NCBI GenBank assembly: GCA_963809715.1
Contig: CAWEKO010000004.1
Span: forward strand, 368,417 to 432,416
DNA: 64,000 bases
DNA from: Bog-473 sp963809715
GTDB taxonomy: Bacteria; Actinomycetota; Acidimicrobiia; Acidimicrobiales; RAAP-2
Direction of reading: 5' to 3'
Part shown: piece after piece, positions 42,715-52,098 of the stretch
Layout of the letters: every line of letters starts with the position of its first letter
Numbering within the stretch: position 1 is the first letter of the stretch
Notes under the pieces: model-generated
What the model was told of the DNA's origin: nothing
The model's input: only the letters and a program-made list of their open reading frames with translations
Databases searched by the model: none
Translations under genes and position numbers: made by a program

Positions 42715-43281
42715 TCAGCTCTGAACCACCCCGTAGTGGAGGTGGACGACCCCGCTCCCGAAGCGCCGCTCGCCCAACAACTCGAGTCTGGCCTGAACGC
42801 CTTCGGGAAGCGCGTTCTTTCCACCACCCACAAGGACCGGATGGAGGAAGAGATGGCACTCGTCGACCAGTCCGGCAGCCATCGCCTGGGCTGCGAGTTC
42901 GGCGCCACCCACGGTCAGGTCGCGCGCCGAGTTCTCCTTGAGTCGTCTGATGCTGGCAGGGTCGAACTCGGGCTCGATCTTCGTCCGCTGGCTCGAAACC
43001 GTGGACAGGGTGCGGGAGTAGACCACCTTCTCCGCCCCGCGCCAGATCTCCGCGAAGTCGTCGCTCACCGGGGAACGTCCATCGCCGCCAGCGGTCTCCC
43101 AATACACCATCGTCTCGTACATACGCCGCCCGTAGAGGTACGTGCCGATCGGCCGTTCGAGCTCATTGACGAATGCGTGGACCTCTTCGTCAGGCTCCGC
43201 CCAGTCGAACCCGCCTTGTGCGTCCTCGACGTATCCGTCGAGCGATGCAATCGCCGCATAGATCAACTTCGCCACGTCCAT
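42715..43281 (-). CDS. Dihydrofolate-reductase-like protein (RibD C-terminal domain)
   Basis: 188 residues. KLIYAAIASLDGYVED is the conserved start of this family, LYGRRMYETM the NADPH-loop region, VVYSRTL the central strand, and LTVGGAELAAQAMAAGLVDECHLFLHPVLVGGGK (read in parts) the C-terminal signature. Stand-alone RibD-C/YwjB-like proteins are predicted NADPH-dependent reductases of unknown substrate. It is a single gene facing tRNA-Ala. Confidence 0.88.
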   Translation of the reverse strand: MDVAKLIYAAIASLDGYVEDAQGGFDWAEPDEEVHAFVNELERPIGTYLYGRRMYETMVYWETAGGDGRSPVSDDFAEIWRGAEKVVYSRTLSTVSSQRTKIEPEFDPASIRRLKENSARDLTVGGAELAAQAMAAGLVDECHLFLHPVLVGGGKNALPEGVQARLELLGERRFGSGVVHLHYGVVQS

Positions 43282-43645
43282 CTCCCATCGCGATCGAGAG
43301 GTTCATCTCCTCCGGGGGAGCATCGGCCGCCGATCGTATTCCGCCCGCGCCGAAGATCGTCGCAGACCTCGTGGCACCCTTTCCGCCTCCTGCTGCCAGT
43401 GCGGGCTGACCCTCCTGGTATCAGGGCTGCCACCCCCGTGACTGAGGTTGCGACGACGCCTGTGCGGAGCGACGGCCCCTGCTCCGTGATTTTCATCGAT
43501 GCATCCGACCTTTGGACTGTTGCCAAGGACGTCGTGTCACACCGACGTCCTGCGGCCCGGTCGGGATTGCGTTCCGAAGGCGCTGACGGCGGGCGGCCAC
43601 CCGACGCTCTCCGTCCCGCGCCCGGGTCCTGGCTAGGTTTGGCCG
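43282..43645. other. Divergent intergenic region
   Basis: No credible gene. It separates the RibD-like and DapB-like genes and should hold both promoters. A TAGGTT box at 43634-43639 lies 6 nt before the ATG at 43646, suggesting a leaderless start for the + strand gene. Confidence 0.5.
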
Positions 43646-44725
43646 ATGGCACAGGACCGAAAGCGCATCGTGGTGTGGGGAACCGGCTTCGTCGGGAAGA
43701 TGGTGATCCCGGAGGTGTTGCGGCATCCACGCTTTGAGCTCGTCGGGGTCGGCGTATCGGCACCGGACAAGGTCGGCCGGGACGTCGGGGACATCTGCGG
43801 CATCGACCCCATCGGGCTCGAAGCGACCGACGATGTCGATCAACTCATCGCCCTGAACCCCGATGCGCTGGTCCACTACGGCCCGACCGCCGCCCACGCC
43901 GACGACAACATCCGCCTCATGGGCGCGTTCCTCCGTCGCGGCATCGACGTGTGCTCCACCGCCATGACGCCCTGGGTCTGGCCCACCATGACCCAGAACC
44001 CGCCCTCGTGGATCGATCCCATCACCGAGGCCTGCGAGCAGGGCGGGGCCTCCTGCTTCACCACGGGCATCGACCCCGGCTTCGCCAACGACCTGTTCCC
44101 CATGACGCTGATGGGCCTCTGTGCCGAAGTCCGCTCCGTCAAAGCGCTCGAGATCCTCGACTACATCAACTACACGGGCGACTACGAGGCGGAGATGGGC
44201 ATCGGCCGCTCGCCCGAATTCACACCGCTGCTCGAACACCAGGACATCCTCGTGATGTCCTGGGGCGCGACCGTGCCGATGATGGCGCACGCCGCAGGCA
44301 TCGAGCTCGATCGCATCACCACCACCTGGGACAAGTGGGTCACCCCCGCCCCGATCAAGACGGCGAAGGGCGTCATCAATCCCGGCGAGGTCGCCGCCAT
44401 TCACTTCACCATCAACGGGATTCTGGAAGGGGAGACCCGCATCGCGCTCGAGCACGTCAACCGGGTGGGCACGGACGCCGCCCCCGACTGGCCCCGCGGC
44501 ACGCAGGACGACGTCTACCGCGTGGAGATCGAGGGGTCGCCGTCGATCGTCCAGGAGACGGCTTTTCGCTTCACCGACGGCAGCGGGCGGGACGCCGCCG
44601 CAGCCGGCTGCCTCGCCACGGGCCTACGCGCCCTGAACGCCGTTCCGGCGGTCAACGACCTCGGACCCGGATGGGTCACCCCGCTCGACCTCCCCCTCAT
44701 CGCCGGCGCAGGCACCATCCGCTGA
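43646..44725 (+). CDS. Dihydrodipicolinate-reductase-like NAD(P)-dependent oxidoreductase
   Basis: 359 residues. The Rossmann start IVVWGTGFVGKMVIPEVL and the Asp-containing VGVGVSAPDKVGRDVGD match the N-terminal domain of DapB-like proteins, and CFTTGIDPGFANDLFPM is the conserved second-domain segment of the 2,4-diaminopentanoate-dehydrogenase-like group common in actinobacteria. True DapB is about 250 residues, so this is not lysine biosynthesis. The substrate is unknown, perhaps an amine or imine. Its 3' end overlaps the convergent zinc-ribbon gene by about 100 bp. Confidence 0.82.
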   Translation: MAQDRKRIVVWGTGFVGKMVIPEVLRHPRFELVGVGVSAPDKVGRDVGDICGIDPIGLEATDDVDQLIALNPDALVHYGPTAAHADDNIRLMGAFLRRGIDVCSTAMTPWVWPTMTQNPPSWIDPITEACEQGGASCFTTGIDPGFANDLFPMTLMGLCAEVRSVKALEILDYINYTGDYEAEMGIGRSPEFTPLLEHQDILVMSWGATVPMMAHAAGIELDRITTTWDKWVTPAPIKTAKGVINPGEVAAIHFTINGILEGETRIALEHVNRVGTDAAPDWPRGTQDDVYRVEIEGSPSIVQETAFRFTDGSGRDAAAAGCLATGLRALNAVPAVNDLGPGWVTPLDLPLIAGAGTIR

Positions 44726-45082
44726 GGAGCACGGGCTGCACCGAGCGGCCCAGGTCAGCGCCAGCCCACCCGGCGCAGCACGTGTGAGCGGCACCGCGGC
44801 GTCGCGCGGGCTCGCATACTCGCAGTCGGGCTCCCTGAAGCAGCCGCACGAGATCGCCTGACCGTGACAGGCCGGGCAGCGTTCGATGCAACACCCGGGA
44901 TGGTGCACGCCCCCGAGGGGGGTCCCGCAGTCACGGCACTCCTCGGGCTCGTAGCGGTGCCGGGGTCGTAGCTCCTGGCCCCAGCGGACGGGAGCGTAGG
45001 CCCTGCTGCCGATGATCAGGGGATCGGTCAGGCAGCTGATCCCGTCGGTCATCTCGCCGCCGCATTGCGAACAAATGGCCAT
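44624..45082 (-). CDS. Small multi-Cys zinc-ribbon protein
   Basis: 152 residues from the ATG at 45082, preceded by GGAGGGTC. Three Cys clusters are visible: CSQCGG at the N-terminus, CRDCGTPLGGVHHPGCC, and CPACHGQAISCGC, which together could hold two or three zinc ions. The order matches a small widespread family of unknown function. The conserved part ends near residue 90; the tail is Ala/Gly/Ser-rich and its stop lies inside the convergent oxidoreductase gene, so the tail may be poorly conserved read-on. Confidence 0.6.
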   Translation of the reverse strand: MAICSQCGGEMTDGISCLTDPLIIGSRAYAPVRWGQELRPRHRYEPEECRDCGTPLGGVHHPGCCIERCPACHGQAISCGCFREPDCEYASPRDAAVPLTRAAPGGLALTWAARCSPCSSADGACAGDEGEVERGDPSGSEVVDRRNGVQGA

Positions 45083-45184
45083 GACCCTCCTTTTGCTCAA
45101 CGCTCCGTCGATCATCTCAGGCCGGTGCGACGGCGGCGCGGATGGCTCGGGACCCGGCAACACCGTCTGCCCTACGCTGCGCCC

Positions 45185-46006
45185 ATGACGACGACAGAGG
45201 GTGAACGGGGTCAGGCCGCGGCCGCGGGACTGCTTGCGGAGAAGGTGTGCATCGTGTCGGGCGTGGGACCAGGCCTGGGTCGGCAGGCGGCCCGGGCCTT
45301 GGCCGCCCACGGGGCCAATCTGGTGCTGGCGGCCCGCCGCCAGTCGACACTCGACGAGGTGGCGGGCGAGCTGAGTGACATGGGTACCCGCTGCATGACC
45401 GTCCCGACCGACATCACCGATCCCGAGGCCTGCGCGGCCTTGATGGAGGCGGCCGCCGAGGCGTTCGGCGGGGTCGACGTCTTGGTGAACAACGCCTTCC
45501 GCTTCGACGCCTTCCAGAGCTTCGAAGAGGTCGACTTGGCCATCTGGCGCAAGATCATGGACACCAACCTCTTCGGCTCGCTCCAGATGACCCGCGCCGC
45601 CCTTCCCTACATGCGGGCCCGCGGCGGCGGCTCGGTGGTCATGGTCGCCTCGATGGTGGCCCGTCAGCCCCAGCCCGTGCAGGGCGGCTACGCCATCTCC
45701 AAGGGTGCGCTGTTGACGGCGACCCGGGTGCTCGCCTTCGAGCTCGGGCCCTCGAACGTGCGGGTGAATGCCGTCGTCCCCGGCTGGATGGCGGGCCCCT
45801 CGGTCGACATCTACATCGACATGACCTCGACCGGCCGCGGCGTGCCGGCGCAGGTGGTCGTCGACGAGCTCAACGCCCGGGTGCCGCTGGGGCGGATCCC
45901 CAGCGACGAGGACGTGGCCGGCTCAATCGTCTACCTGGCCTCCGACCTGTCCCGGGCTATGACGGGGCAGGCGCTCGACACCAACGGGGGCGAGATCTTC
46001 GCCTGA
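45185..46006 (+). CDS. SDR-family oxidoreductase
   Basis: 273 residues from the ATG at 45185. Features: VSGVGPGLGRQAARALAAHG (T-G-x3-G-x-G variant for NAD(P)), AARR, NNAF in place of NNAG, catalytic Ser in VMVASMVARQ and Y-x3-K in GGYAISKGALL, and the C-terminal ALDTNGGEIF. The enzyme belongs to the classical 3-oxoacyl-reductase-like SDRs; the substrate is open. TACGCT at 45173-45178 lies 6 nt before the ATG, consistent with a leaderless transcript. It overlaps nothing if the LCP gene is read with its corrected end. Confidence 0.9.
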   Translation: MTTTEGERGQAAAAGLLAEKVCIVSGVGPGLGRQAARALAAHGANLVLAARRQSTLDEVAGELSDMGTRCMTVPTDITDPEACAALMEAAAEAFGGVDVLVNNAFRFDAFQSFEEVDLAIWRKIMDTNLFGSLQMTRAALPYMRARGGGSVVMVASMVARQPQPVQGGYAISKGALLTATRVLAFELGPSNVRVNAVVPGWMAGPSVDIYIDMTSTGRGVPAQVVVDELNARVPLGRIPSDEDVAGSIVYLASDLSRAMTGQALDTNGGEIFA

Positions 46007-46055
46007 ACCGTGGCCGTGGCCGTTGGCGCTGCCGTGGCCGTCGCCGTGGCCGGTC

Positions 46056-47830
46056 TCAGGAACCCTCGCCCCCGCTCGGCGTGCACGAGCGGGGATCCCA
46101 CGGCGCCAGCTGTTCGACGGTGGTGGTCGGTGCGGCGAAGGCCCCGCTGTTGCCGGTGTCCCCCGACGGGCCAGGGCCGGTGGTCGTCGTCGTGCTCGTG
46201 TCCGAAGTTCCGGAAGAAGCCGACCCCGCCGAGCTCGGCGTCGACGCAGTCGCCGGCGTCGCGGCGCGTTGACGCTGAAGTCCGTCCCCGTGACCACCGT
46301 CACCTGCGACCCCGGCCGCACCTGGGAGGCGTCATCGGCCATGATCACCGCGCCCGACAGGGAATTGGCGACGAGCTGGGCCGCCGCCAGCTCGGCCGGC
46401 GACTTGGACGAGTAGTACACGACCGTCTCCGCCTCGTGCCCGACCGGCGTCGTGTCACCGATCGTCCCGGTCTTGAACCCGAGTGCCGCCAGGCTGGATG
46501 CCGTGTCGGTCGCTTGGTTGTACGCCTCCGAGCCGTTCATGACGGAGACCGTCACCGTCGACGGCGCCGGCAGCGTCCCGCCCGAATAGGTGTCCTCGTT
46601 GCTCTTCAGTCCCAGGAACTGGTCGACGGCGTTGTGGTCCTGGGGCTCGGCCGGAAACTCGACGTCGCCGTAGCTGCCGCCCTGGTAGGTGTAGCTCCCG
46701 AACTGGTCCACGGCGACCGGCAGCGTCAGCTGCGGGGCGGAGTTCACGTCCACGTCGTGGTACCCCAGCACCAAGTCGATCATCGCCGAAGCGGAGAAGC
46801 TCGAGTCCACGGTGAGCTGGCCCGCCACACCCGACACCAGCTTCTGGTCGGTCAGCGGATTGCTGAGCCCCTTCGCCTTGACCGCGGTGGCGAGCACGCG
46901 CAGGAACTCGTGGTCGCGCCGGATCCGGGCGATGTCGCTCTGCGCCTCCTGGGGCCAGTACTTGGGGTTGCCGGTGGTGACGCCCGGACCCTTGTACTGC
47001 ACGTGCCGGGCCCGGACCACCTGGAGGGCTTGGGTCCCGTTGAGTGAGATGCAACCCGTCGTCTGGATGTTCAGCCCGGAATACGCGTCATAGACGGGCT
47101 CGGGGAAGTACATCTTGATCCCGCCCAGTGCGTTCACCACGTTGATGAAGCTGTCGAAGTTCAGCTCCACGAAGTGCTGGATAGGAATGCCGTAGTCCTC
47201 TTCGATGGCGTCGATGAGTTGGTCCGGCCCCTGGAAGAGTGCCGCGTCGATCTTGTTGGCGCCGTCCGACCGCGCGTTGGGGACGAACAGGTCGCGGGGA
47301 ATGGAAAGGATGGAGACCGTGTGGGTGGTCGGGTTGAGGTGGAGGATCATCACCACGTCGCTGTTGACACCGTTGACACCTTGCGAGCAGAGCCCGTAGG
47401 CCGGGTTCTGCACGGTCAGGGCGCAGCGCGACGTGGAGCCGATCATCAAGATGTTCTCCGTGCCGGCGTCCTCGCCCTTGACCGGGGACGAGGTCAGGTT
47501 GTGGAGGTCGATCCGGTGGATCTCATGGTTGAGGTACCAGGCGTACCCGGCGGTGCCCCCGGCCAGCAGGGCGATCACCAGCCCGAGCGTGCCCACGACG
47601 TAGCCCACGGTCCGGCGTCGCGACCGCTGCTTGGGTGCGGCGTGTGCCCCCTTGCGGCGTCCCCCCTTGGCGCGCCGTCGTGCGCCGTCGATCTGGCGGC
47701 CCAGCTCGTGCAGGCCCCGTTCGACCGGGTTGTCGGCCGGTTCCGGCGGCGGTGAGGCCTGGTCGACCTCGCTGCCTAGCCGCTGGAGACCCTTGTGGAC
47801 GGGATCGTTCGCGGCGTTCGGTGGGCTCAT
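46056..47830 (-). CDS. LytR-CpsA-Psr (LCP) family cell-wall glycopolymer ligase, frameshifted tail
   Basis: About 591 residues after frame repair. A basic cytoplasmic N-terminus of about 75 residues leads to one helix (VGYVVGTLGLVIALLAGG). The LCP domain shows ENILMIGSTSR, SDVVMILHL, LSIPRDLFV, ANKIDAAL, and the Arg residues of VRARHV and IARIRRDHEFLRVL. These enzymes attach teichoic-acid-like or arabinogalactan polymers to peptidoglycan using lipid-linked donors. A LytR_C domain follows (VSVMNGSEAYNQA, LGFKTGTIGD). Near 46268 the literal frame turns into an Arg-rich string and runs to 45923 across the SDR gene. One base more gives ATPATASTPSSAGSASS, TTTVEQLAPWDPRSC and a stop at 46056, so a one-base loss is likely. 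Confidence 0.87.
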
Positions 47831-48018
47831 AGTGGTTGGTGGCGCGGGGGTGATCGGGCCTGATCGCTGGTCTGCGGGGCCGGTCGCGCCGCGGGCGTCT
47901 TGGGCGGCCTCGCGGTCGGGTCATCCTACCGAGGGGCCTCCGTGGAGGGCAGTCGGCGCTGGCCTGGGCTTTTGCCGCCGGCATTGCCGAGGGCCCCGCT
48001 GGACGGCAGCATCGCCGT

Positions 48019-48519
48019 ATGCCCGCCCGTAGCGCCGGACTCCTGCTCTACCGGTTCACCTCCGCCGGCATCGAGGTGCTCTTGGCCCACCCCGGTGGGC
48101 CCTTTTGGGCACGGAAGGACGAGGGGGTCTGGTCCATACCGAAAGGGGAATACGAAGAGGGGGCCGTGGCCCTGGCTGCGGCCCGGCGTGAGTTTGCTGA
48201 GGAGACCGGCCTGGCCATTCCCGCCGGCGAGCCGTGGCCCCTGGGCGAGGTGACTCAGCGTGGCGGCAAGCGGGTCACGGCTTGGGCTCTCGAGGGGGAT
48301 CTCGACCTCACCGGTGCCTCCAGCAACACGTTCGAGATGGAGTGGCCCCGGGGATCGGGCCGGACGGCGGAGTTCCCCGAGGTGGATCGAGTGGAATGGA
48401 TGCCTCTCGAGCGGGCTTCCAGCAAGATCCTCCCAGCCCAGGCCCCCTTTCTCGAGCGCCTGCTCCAGGCGCTCACCAACCGTGAGCCAAAGAAGCCTTC
48501 GGAAGGCCCACCGCCCTGA
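48019..48519 (+). CDS. Nudix hydrolase
   Basis: 166 residues. The Nudix box is complete apart from its first Gly spacing: PKGEYEEGAVALAAARREFAEETGL contains G-x5-E-x7-REVxEExGx with Phe for Val. SAGLLLYRF at the N-terminus and WSIPKG before the box are typical of the small NTP-PPase/ADP-ribose-type enzymes that bacteria use to clean up nucleotide derivatives. The C-terminal DRVEWMPLERASSKI is the usual W-x2-L/M-x2-A segment. Substrate unknown. Divergent from the LCP gene by 188 bp. Confidence 0.92.
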   Translation: MPARSAGLLLYRFTSAGIEVLLAHPGGPFWARKDEGVWSIPKGEYEEGAVALAAARREFAEETGLAIPAGEPWPLGEVTQRGGKRVTAWALEGDLDLTGASSNTFEMEWPRGSGRTAEFPEVDRVEWMPLERASSKILPAQAPFLERLLQALTNREPKKPSEGPPP

Positions 48520-48625
48520 TCTGCCGGACTCCCCCCGGCGGCGACCGAATCTGAGCCCCGAACGGGGAATTCGCCGCCGGAGCCGCTCCGACGAATTCCT
48601 CGACCACCCGCCTGAAACCTCCAAA

Positions 48626-48661
48626 GGCCTGAACTCTCCGAGAGGCCTGAACTCTCCGAGA
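48626..48661 (+). repeat. 18-bp perfect tandem repeat, two copies
   Basis: The unit ggcctgaactctccgaga is present at 48626-48643 and 48644-48661. It lies in non-coding DNA downstream of the Nudix gene. No regulatory meaning is evident. Confidence 0.9.
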
Positions 48662-48716
48662 AGACAGCAACGGCCCGACGACGGCTGGGGAGCGGCGCGC
48701 CGGAAATGGAGACGCG

Positions 48717-48989
48717 ATGTCATCGACGGCCCGGTGGTCGCTCGTGGTCCGTGGCAATGCTCGGGCTGATCGACGCCACCACCACTCGCGCCTGTTTCAG
48801 ACCACGGCGGCCAACTCGAACAGCCAGTCGGCTCCGGCCCAATCCGGCTCAAATGGGTTTCGTTTCGACGACGGGCTTCTCGATCGGGGCGGGCGACGGC
48901 GGCAGCGTCACGGCGGCCGACGCCGGGGGTCGGCCACCTACGTCATCACCGTGCAGCTCCATGGGGAGCGACCAACGATCAGGGGCTGA
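48717..48989 (+). CDS. Doubtful small hypothetical protein
   Basis: 90 codons with a GGAG 5-6 nt before the ATG and about three-quarters G or C in third positions. The middle is Asn/Gln/Ser-rich and the end Arg-rich, then TYVITVQLHG. I recognise no family, and the composition could arise by chance in high-GC DNA. Confidence 0.2.
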   Translation: MSSTARWSLVVRGNARADRRHHHSRLFQTTAANSNSQSAPAQSGSNGFRFDDGLLDRGGRRRQRHGGRRRGSATYVITVQLHGERPTIRG

Positions 48990-49195
48990 GGGGACCATCC
49001 CGTCGACCGCGCGTCCATAACCCGGTCTGGGGTGCAGGGTCGTTGGAAACAAAGACGCCTCCGTGGTCGACAGGGCCGCCGGCTCGTCAGATAGTTGCGC
49101 AGGCGCTCCTTGCCACGACTTCATCTCCGGACCCCTCACCTCGGAAAATCGACGGGCGACGTGACAGAATCTGTCCCAACACTTGGAGGGTTCAG

Positions 49196-50779
49196 GTGAC
49201 TCGTTTCGTTGTCGCCCAGATCGACCGTGGCCGTCTGGCCCGTACATGGCCCTTTGCCGCCATCGCCGCCGCAGGTCAGATCAGTGCGATCTGGCCGCCC
49301 GGTCCCGGCAATATCTGGCTCTTCTGGCTGAGCACCGCCCTGCTCGTGCTGGCGGCACTGCTCCTCCTCGTTCGTCTCCCGGCCGGCGTGAGTCCGTTGC
49401 TTCTCGCGGCCGCCCTGGACGTCGTGTCGGTCACCATCCTTGTTCTGGCCACGGGTGGCGTGGGCAGCGGGTTCGGGCCGCTCTACTTGATCGGTGTCGT
49501 CGGCATGGCCCTCTACGGGACCCGGCGCGACTCCTCCGTCATCGTGGCTCTGGTTCTGTTCGGGCTCTTGGTCGTGTCCATCAAAGGTGGCGATGCCGCA
49601 GTGGCCACCGCCCGCCGGCTAGGTCTGCTCGCCGGCGTCAGCTGCTTGATCTCGGTTTCGATCCATGCGCTGCGCCTGCGGCTCACGGAATCCAAGAAGC
49701 ACACCGAGCGATTGCTCCATCAGGCCGAATCGATCAACGCAGCGGCGCGCCAGCTCTCTGCGCTGCTCGATCCATCCGCCATCGCCGCTCTGGGCGCAGA
49801 GCTGGCGGCGCAGACCGCGTCACTCCCAGGTGGTTCTGCCGCCGCAGCCCGCTATCTTCGGATCGACCGGGGCATGGTCAGGGTGGAAGCCCGCTTCGGG
49901 CCAATTTTCGGAGAGAACTCGTGGCGGCTGGAAGAGCGCTCGCAGCTCGCGGGGGTGATCCGTGATCTCAGGCCGGCGTCGCAGATGGTCGGGACACCGC
50001 GCCAGGACGAGGCGGGTTCGACCGGTCTCGCTCGCTGCAATCTTTTGGTGCCCGTCGCTCCGGGCGGCTGTCTCGACGGCGTTCTCGAGATCGTGAGCCC
50101 GAACGGAGCGTTCACGGACGATTCGCTGGAGCGATCCATCGCACTCGGGCATCTCCTTGAGCTTGCCCTGTCGAACTGGGCGGCCCACGAGCAGCTCGAG
50201 CAGGCGGGTCGGGCGGAAGAGCGCCGGCGGATCGCACGTGATCTTCATGATGGCCTGGCCCACGAGTTGGCTTACATCGCCAGCATGGCCCGGAGCTCGT
50301 GGCGGCCTTGGATGGATGCCGACGTCCAGGAGCTCTCCAGCGCGGCCGATCGTGCCTTGGACGAGGCCCGGCGGGCCATCACAGTGCTCTCGACTGCCGC
50401 GCCGCAGTCGCTCGCCGCTGCGGTGGCCCAGACCGCCGAGGATCTGGGAGCCCGCCTCGGCGTCGCCGTCCGCCTCGATGTAGCCGACGACATCGACGCG
50501 CCACCCGACGTGACCGAGCACGTCCTGCGCATCGTGCGCGAGGCCATCACCAATGCCGCCACGCATGGCGGCCCGACCGTCGTCACCGTCACCGTGCGCA
50601 GAGACGACGGCGTGCGCGTGGTCATCGAGGACGACGGGTGCGGGTTCGATCCTGAACTCGGAGCCCGGTCCGGCTTCGGACTGGTGAGCATGCGCGAGCG
50701 GGCCGATGCCATCGGTGCCGGTTTTGCCGTCGCCTCTGCGCCTTCATTGGGCACGCGGATCGAGCTCGCGCTCCCGTGA
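49196..50779 (+). CDS. NarL-type sensor histidine kinase with membrane domain
   Basis: 527 residues from the GTG at 49196, which has GGAGGG 5 nt upstream; a longer frame from 49043 lacks such a site. Five or six N-terminal hydrophobic segments (to about residue 160) form the membrane sensor. A GAF-like region follows (about 185-325). The dimerisation domain is HisKA_3 with phospho-His in RRIARDLHDGLAHEL (about residue 350). The HATPase domain shows REAITNAATHGG (N-box), EDDGCGFD (G1) and GFGLVSMRERA (G2). It overlaps the response-regulator gene by 4 nt, so the pair is translationally coupled. The signal is unknown. Confidence 0.92.
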   Translation: MTRFVVAQIDRGRLARTWPFAAIAAAGQISAIWPPGPGNIWLFWLSTALLVLAALLLLVRLPAGVSPLLLAAALDVVSVTILVLATGGVGSGFGPLYLIGVVGMALYGTRRDSSVIVALVLFGLLVVSIKGGDAAVATARRLGLLAGVSCLISVSIHALRLRLTESKKHTERLLHQAESINAAARQLSALLDPSAIAALGAELAAQTASLPGGSAAAARYLRIDRGMVRVEARFGPIFGENSWRLEERSQLAGVIRDLRPASQMVGTPRQDEAGSTGLARCNLLVPVAPGGCLDGVLEIVSPNGAFTDDSLERSIALGHLLELALSNWAAHEQLEQAGRAEERRRIARDLHDGLAHELAYIASMARSSWRPWMDADVQELSSAADRALDEARRAITVLSTAAPQSLAAAVAQTAEDLGARLGVAVRLDVADDIDAPPDVTEHVLRIVREAITNAATHGGPTVVTVTVRRDDGVRVVIEDDGCGFDPELGARSGFGLVSMRERADAIGAGFAVASAPSLGTRIELALP

Positions 50780-51435
50780 GCGACGCCATCAGCGTCTTGA
50801 TTGCCGACGACCACGCGCGCACACGGGCGCTGGTCCGGCTGGCGCTCGAGCACAGTGGTGAGTTCCGAGTCTGTGCCGAGGCGCACGACACGCCGACGGC
50901 GATCGCCGCTGCGTTGATTCAGCACCCCGACGTCTGCCTGCTCGACATCAATATGCCCGGAAGTGGCATCGCCGCGGCGGCCCGGATCACGGCCGCCTTG
51001 CCTGAGACGGCCGTGGTGATGCTTACGGTGTCGCGGCAGGACGACGACCTCTTCGACGCCCTGCGGGCGGGGGCGTCCGGGTATCTGCTCAAAGGAATGG
51101 ACGAGGAGGCGCTCGGCGATGCGCTGCACCGGGTCCTGAGGGGTGAGTCACCGCTCCCGGGGAGCCTGGTCGCCCGCCTGGTCGAGGAATTCAGAGATCG
51201 CGAGCACCGGCGTGTCGCCGTACCGCGGGGCGCCCCGGCTCGCCTGACCGGACGAGAGTGGGACGTGCTCGAACTCATGCGTACCGGTGCGTCCACTGCG
51301 GACATCTCAGAGCGTTTGTTCATTTCGCCGACCACAGTGAGAAGCCACGTATCGACGATCCTCAAAAAGCTCGGCGTCCCCGACAGGGAGGCCGCAGTCA
51401 AAATGCTGGAAGACGGGTCGCGCCCCGCAGGCTGA
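50776..51435 (+). CDS. NarL/LuxR-type response regulator
   Basis: 219 residues, GTG start overlapping the kinase stop (GTGA). The receiver domain has ADDH near the N-terminus, phospho-acceptor Asp in CLLDINMPG (about residue 56), the Thr of MLTVSR and the Lys of YLLKGMDEE. The C-terminal LuxR helix-turn-helix is LTGREWDVLELMRTGASTADISERL followed by ISPTTVRSHVSTILKKLG (read in parts). It is the cognate partner of the upstream kinase and probably regulates nearby or distant stress genes. No target is evident in the window. Confidence 0.94.
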   Translation: MSDAISVLIADDHARTRALVRLALEHSGEFRVCAEAHDTPTAIAAALIQHPDVCLLDINMPGSGIAAAARITAALPETAVVMLTVSRQDDDLFDALRAGASGYLLKGMDEEALGDALHRVLRGESPLPGSLVARLVEEFRDREHRRVAVPRGAPARLTGREWDVLELMRTGASTADISERLFISPTTVRSHVSTILKKLGVPDREAAVKMLEDGSRPAG

Positions 51436-52098
51436 CGCCGGCGGGCCGCCGGTCCTGGCGGTCCGGTTCAGCCAGCCGGCAGGACCACTTCTGACCTGCC
51501 CCTGGTCCATGTGGTCTCCGCTGTGTCAACGTTGACAGCGGGGTCACGTCGCTCAGTCTCCGGACGCTTCGCAGTTCCGCATTGAACGACAGGTGACCAT
51601 GGCTGCAGTGACACGGCGTGCCTGGAGTGCTCGAGAAATCGAAGGCCCGTTCGGTGCGCCGCCGCGATCGCGACCGTCTCGAACGGAAACCCCGACCGAA
51701 TTTCGGGCCCGGGAGACGCCCGCTTCACTACCTCAACGGGATTGGGTGTTCGCATGCCCCCACCAGTTGCATGGCCACCGGTTTCACCGCGGGTGGAATC
51801 AATGTCGCGATCTCGAATGCGACTCTCATCTTGTCGCGTCCCTTACACCTGAGGAGCAATCGTCCATCCAGGGTTGCGGCCTAATTCCGGCGGATGACCG
51901 TCTGGGCCGATCAAGATGCCCGGGTGGCGGCCCAGAATGTTGGGGTCCGCTTTGGTGACGCCAATTCGAGGTCGTGCGAGCCAATGGGATGAATCGCAGG
52001 CGTGTGGACAGCTACCGGATCGGGCCCCTTGTCCTGATCGAGCCGCGCCACTGGCGGGTGTGCGAGGGGCGCCTCCGCCATTGCGTAGTATGTAGCTC
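51436..52098. other. Long intergenic region
   Basis: No credible gene is seen on either strand. At its end TAGTAT (52086-52091) lies 7 nt before the GTG of the desaturase and could be the -10 box of a leaderless promoter. Confidence 0.45.

Larger units (their letters stand above)
48520..49195. other. Long intergenic region
   Basis: No recognised gene. It contains the 18-bp tandem repeat at 48626-48661 and one small doubtful frame at 48717-48989. The 3' end should carry the promoter of the histidine-kinase operon. Confidence 0.45.

Noticed and set aside
42685..43737. 350-codon + strand frame opposite the RibD-like gene
   Set aside because: Antisense to a gene with clear family motifs and then runs into the DapB-like gene out of phase.
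49043..49195. Extended N-terminus for the histidine kinase
   Set aside because: The extension is Pro/Ser/Arg-rich without a start signal; GGAGGG placed 5 nt before GTG 49196 gives a better start.
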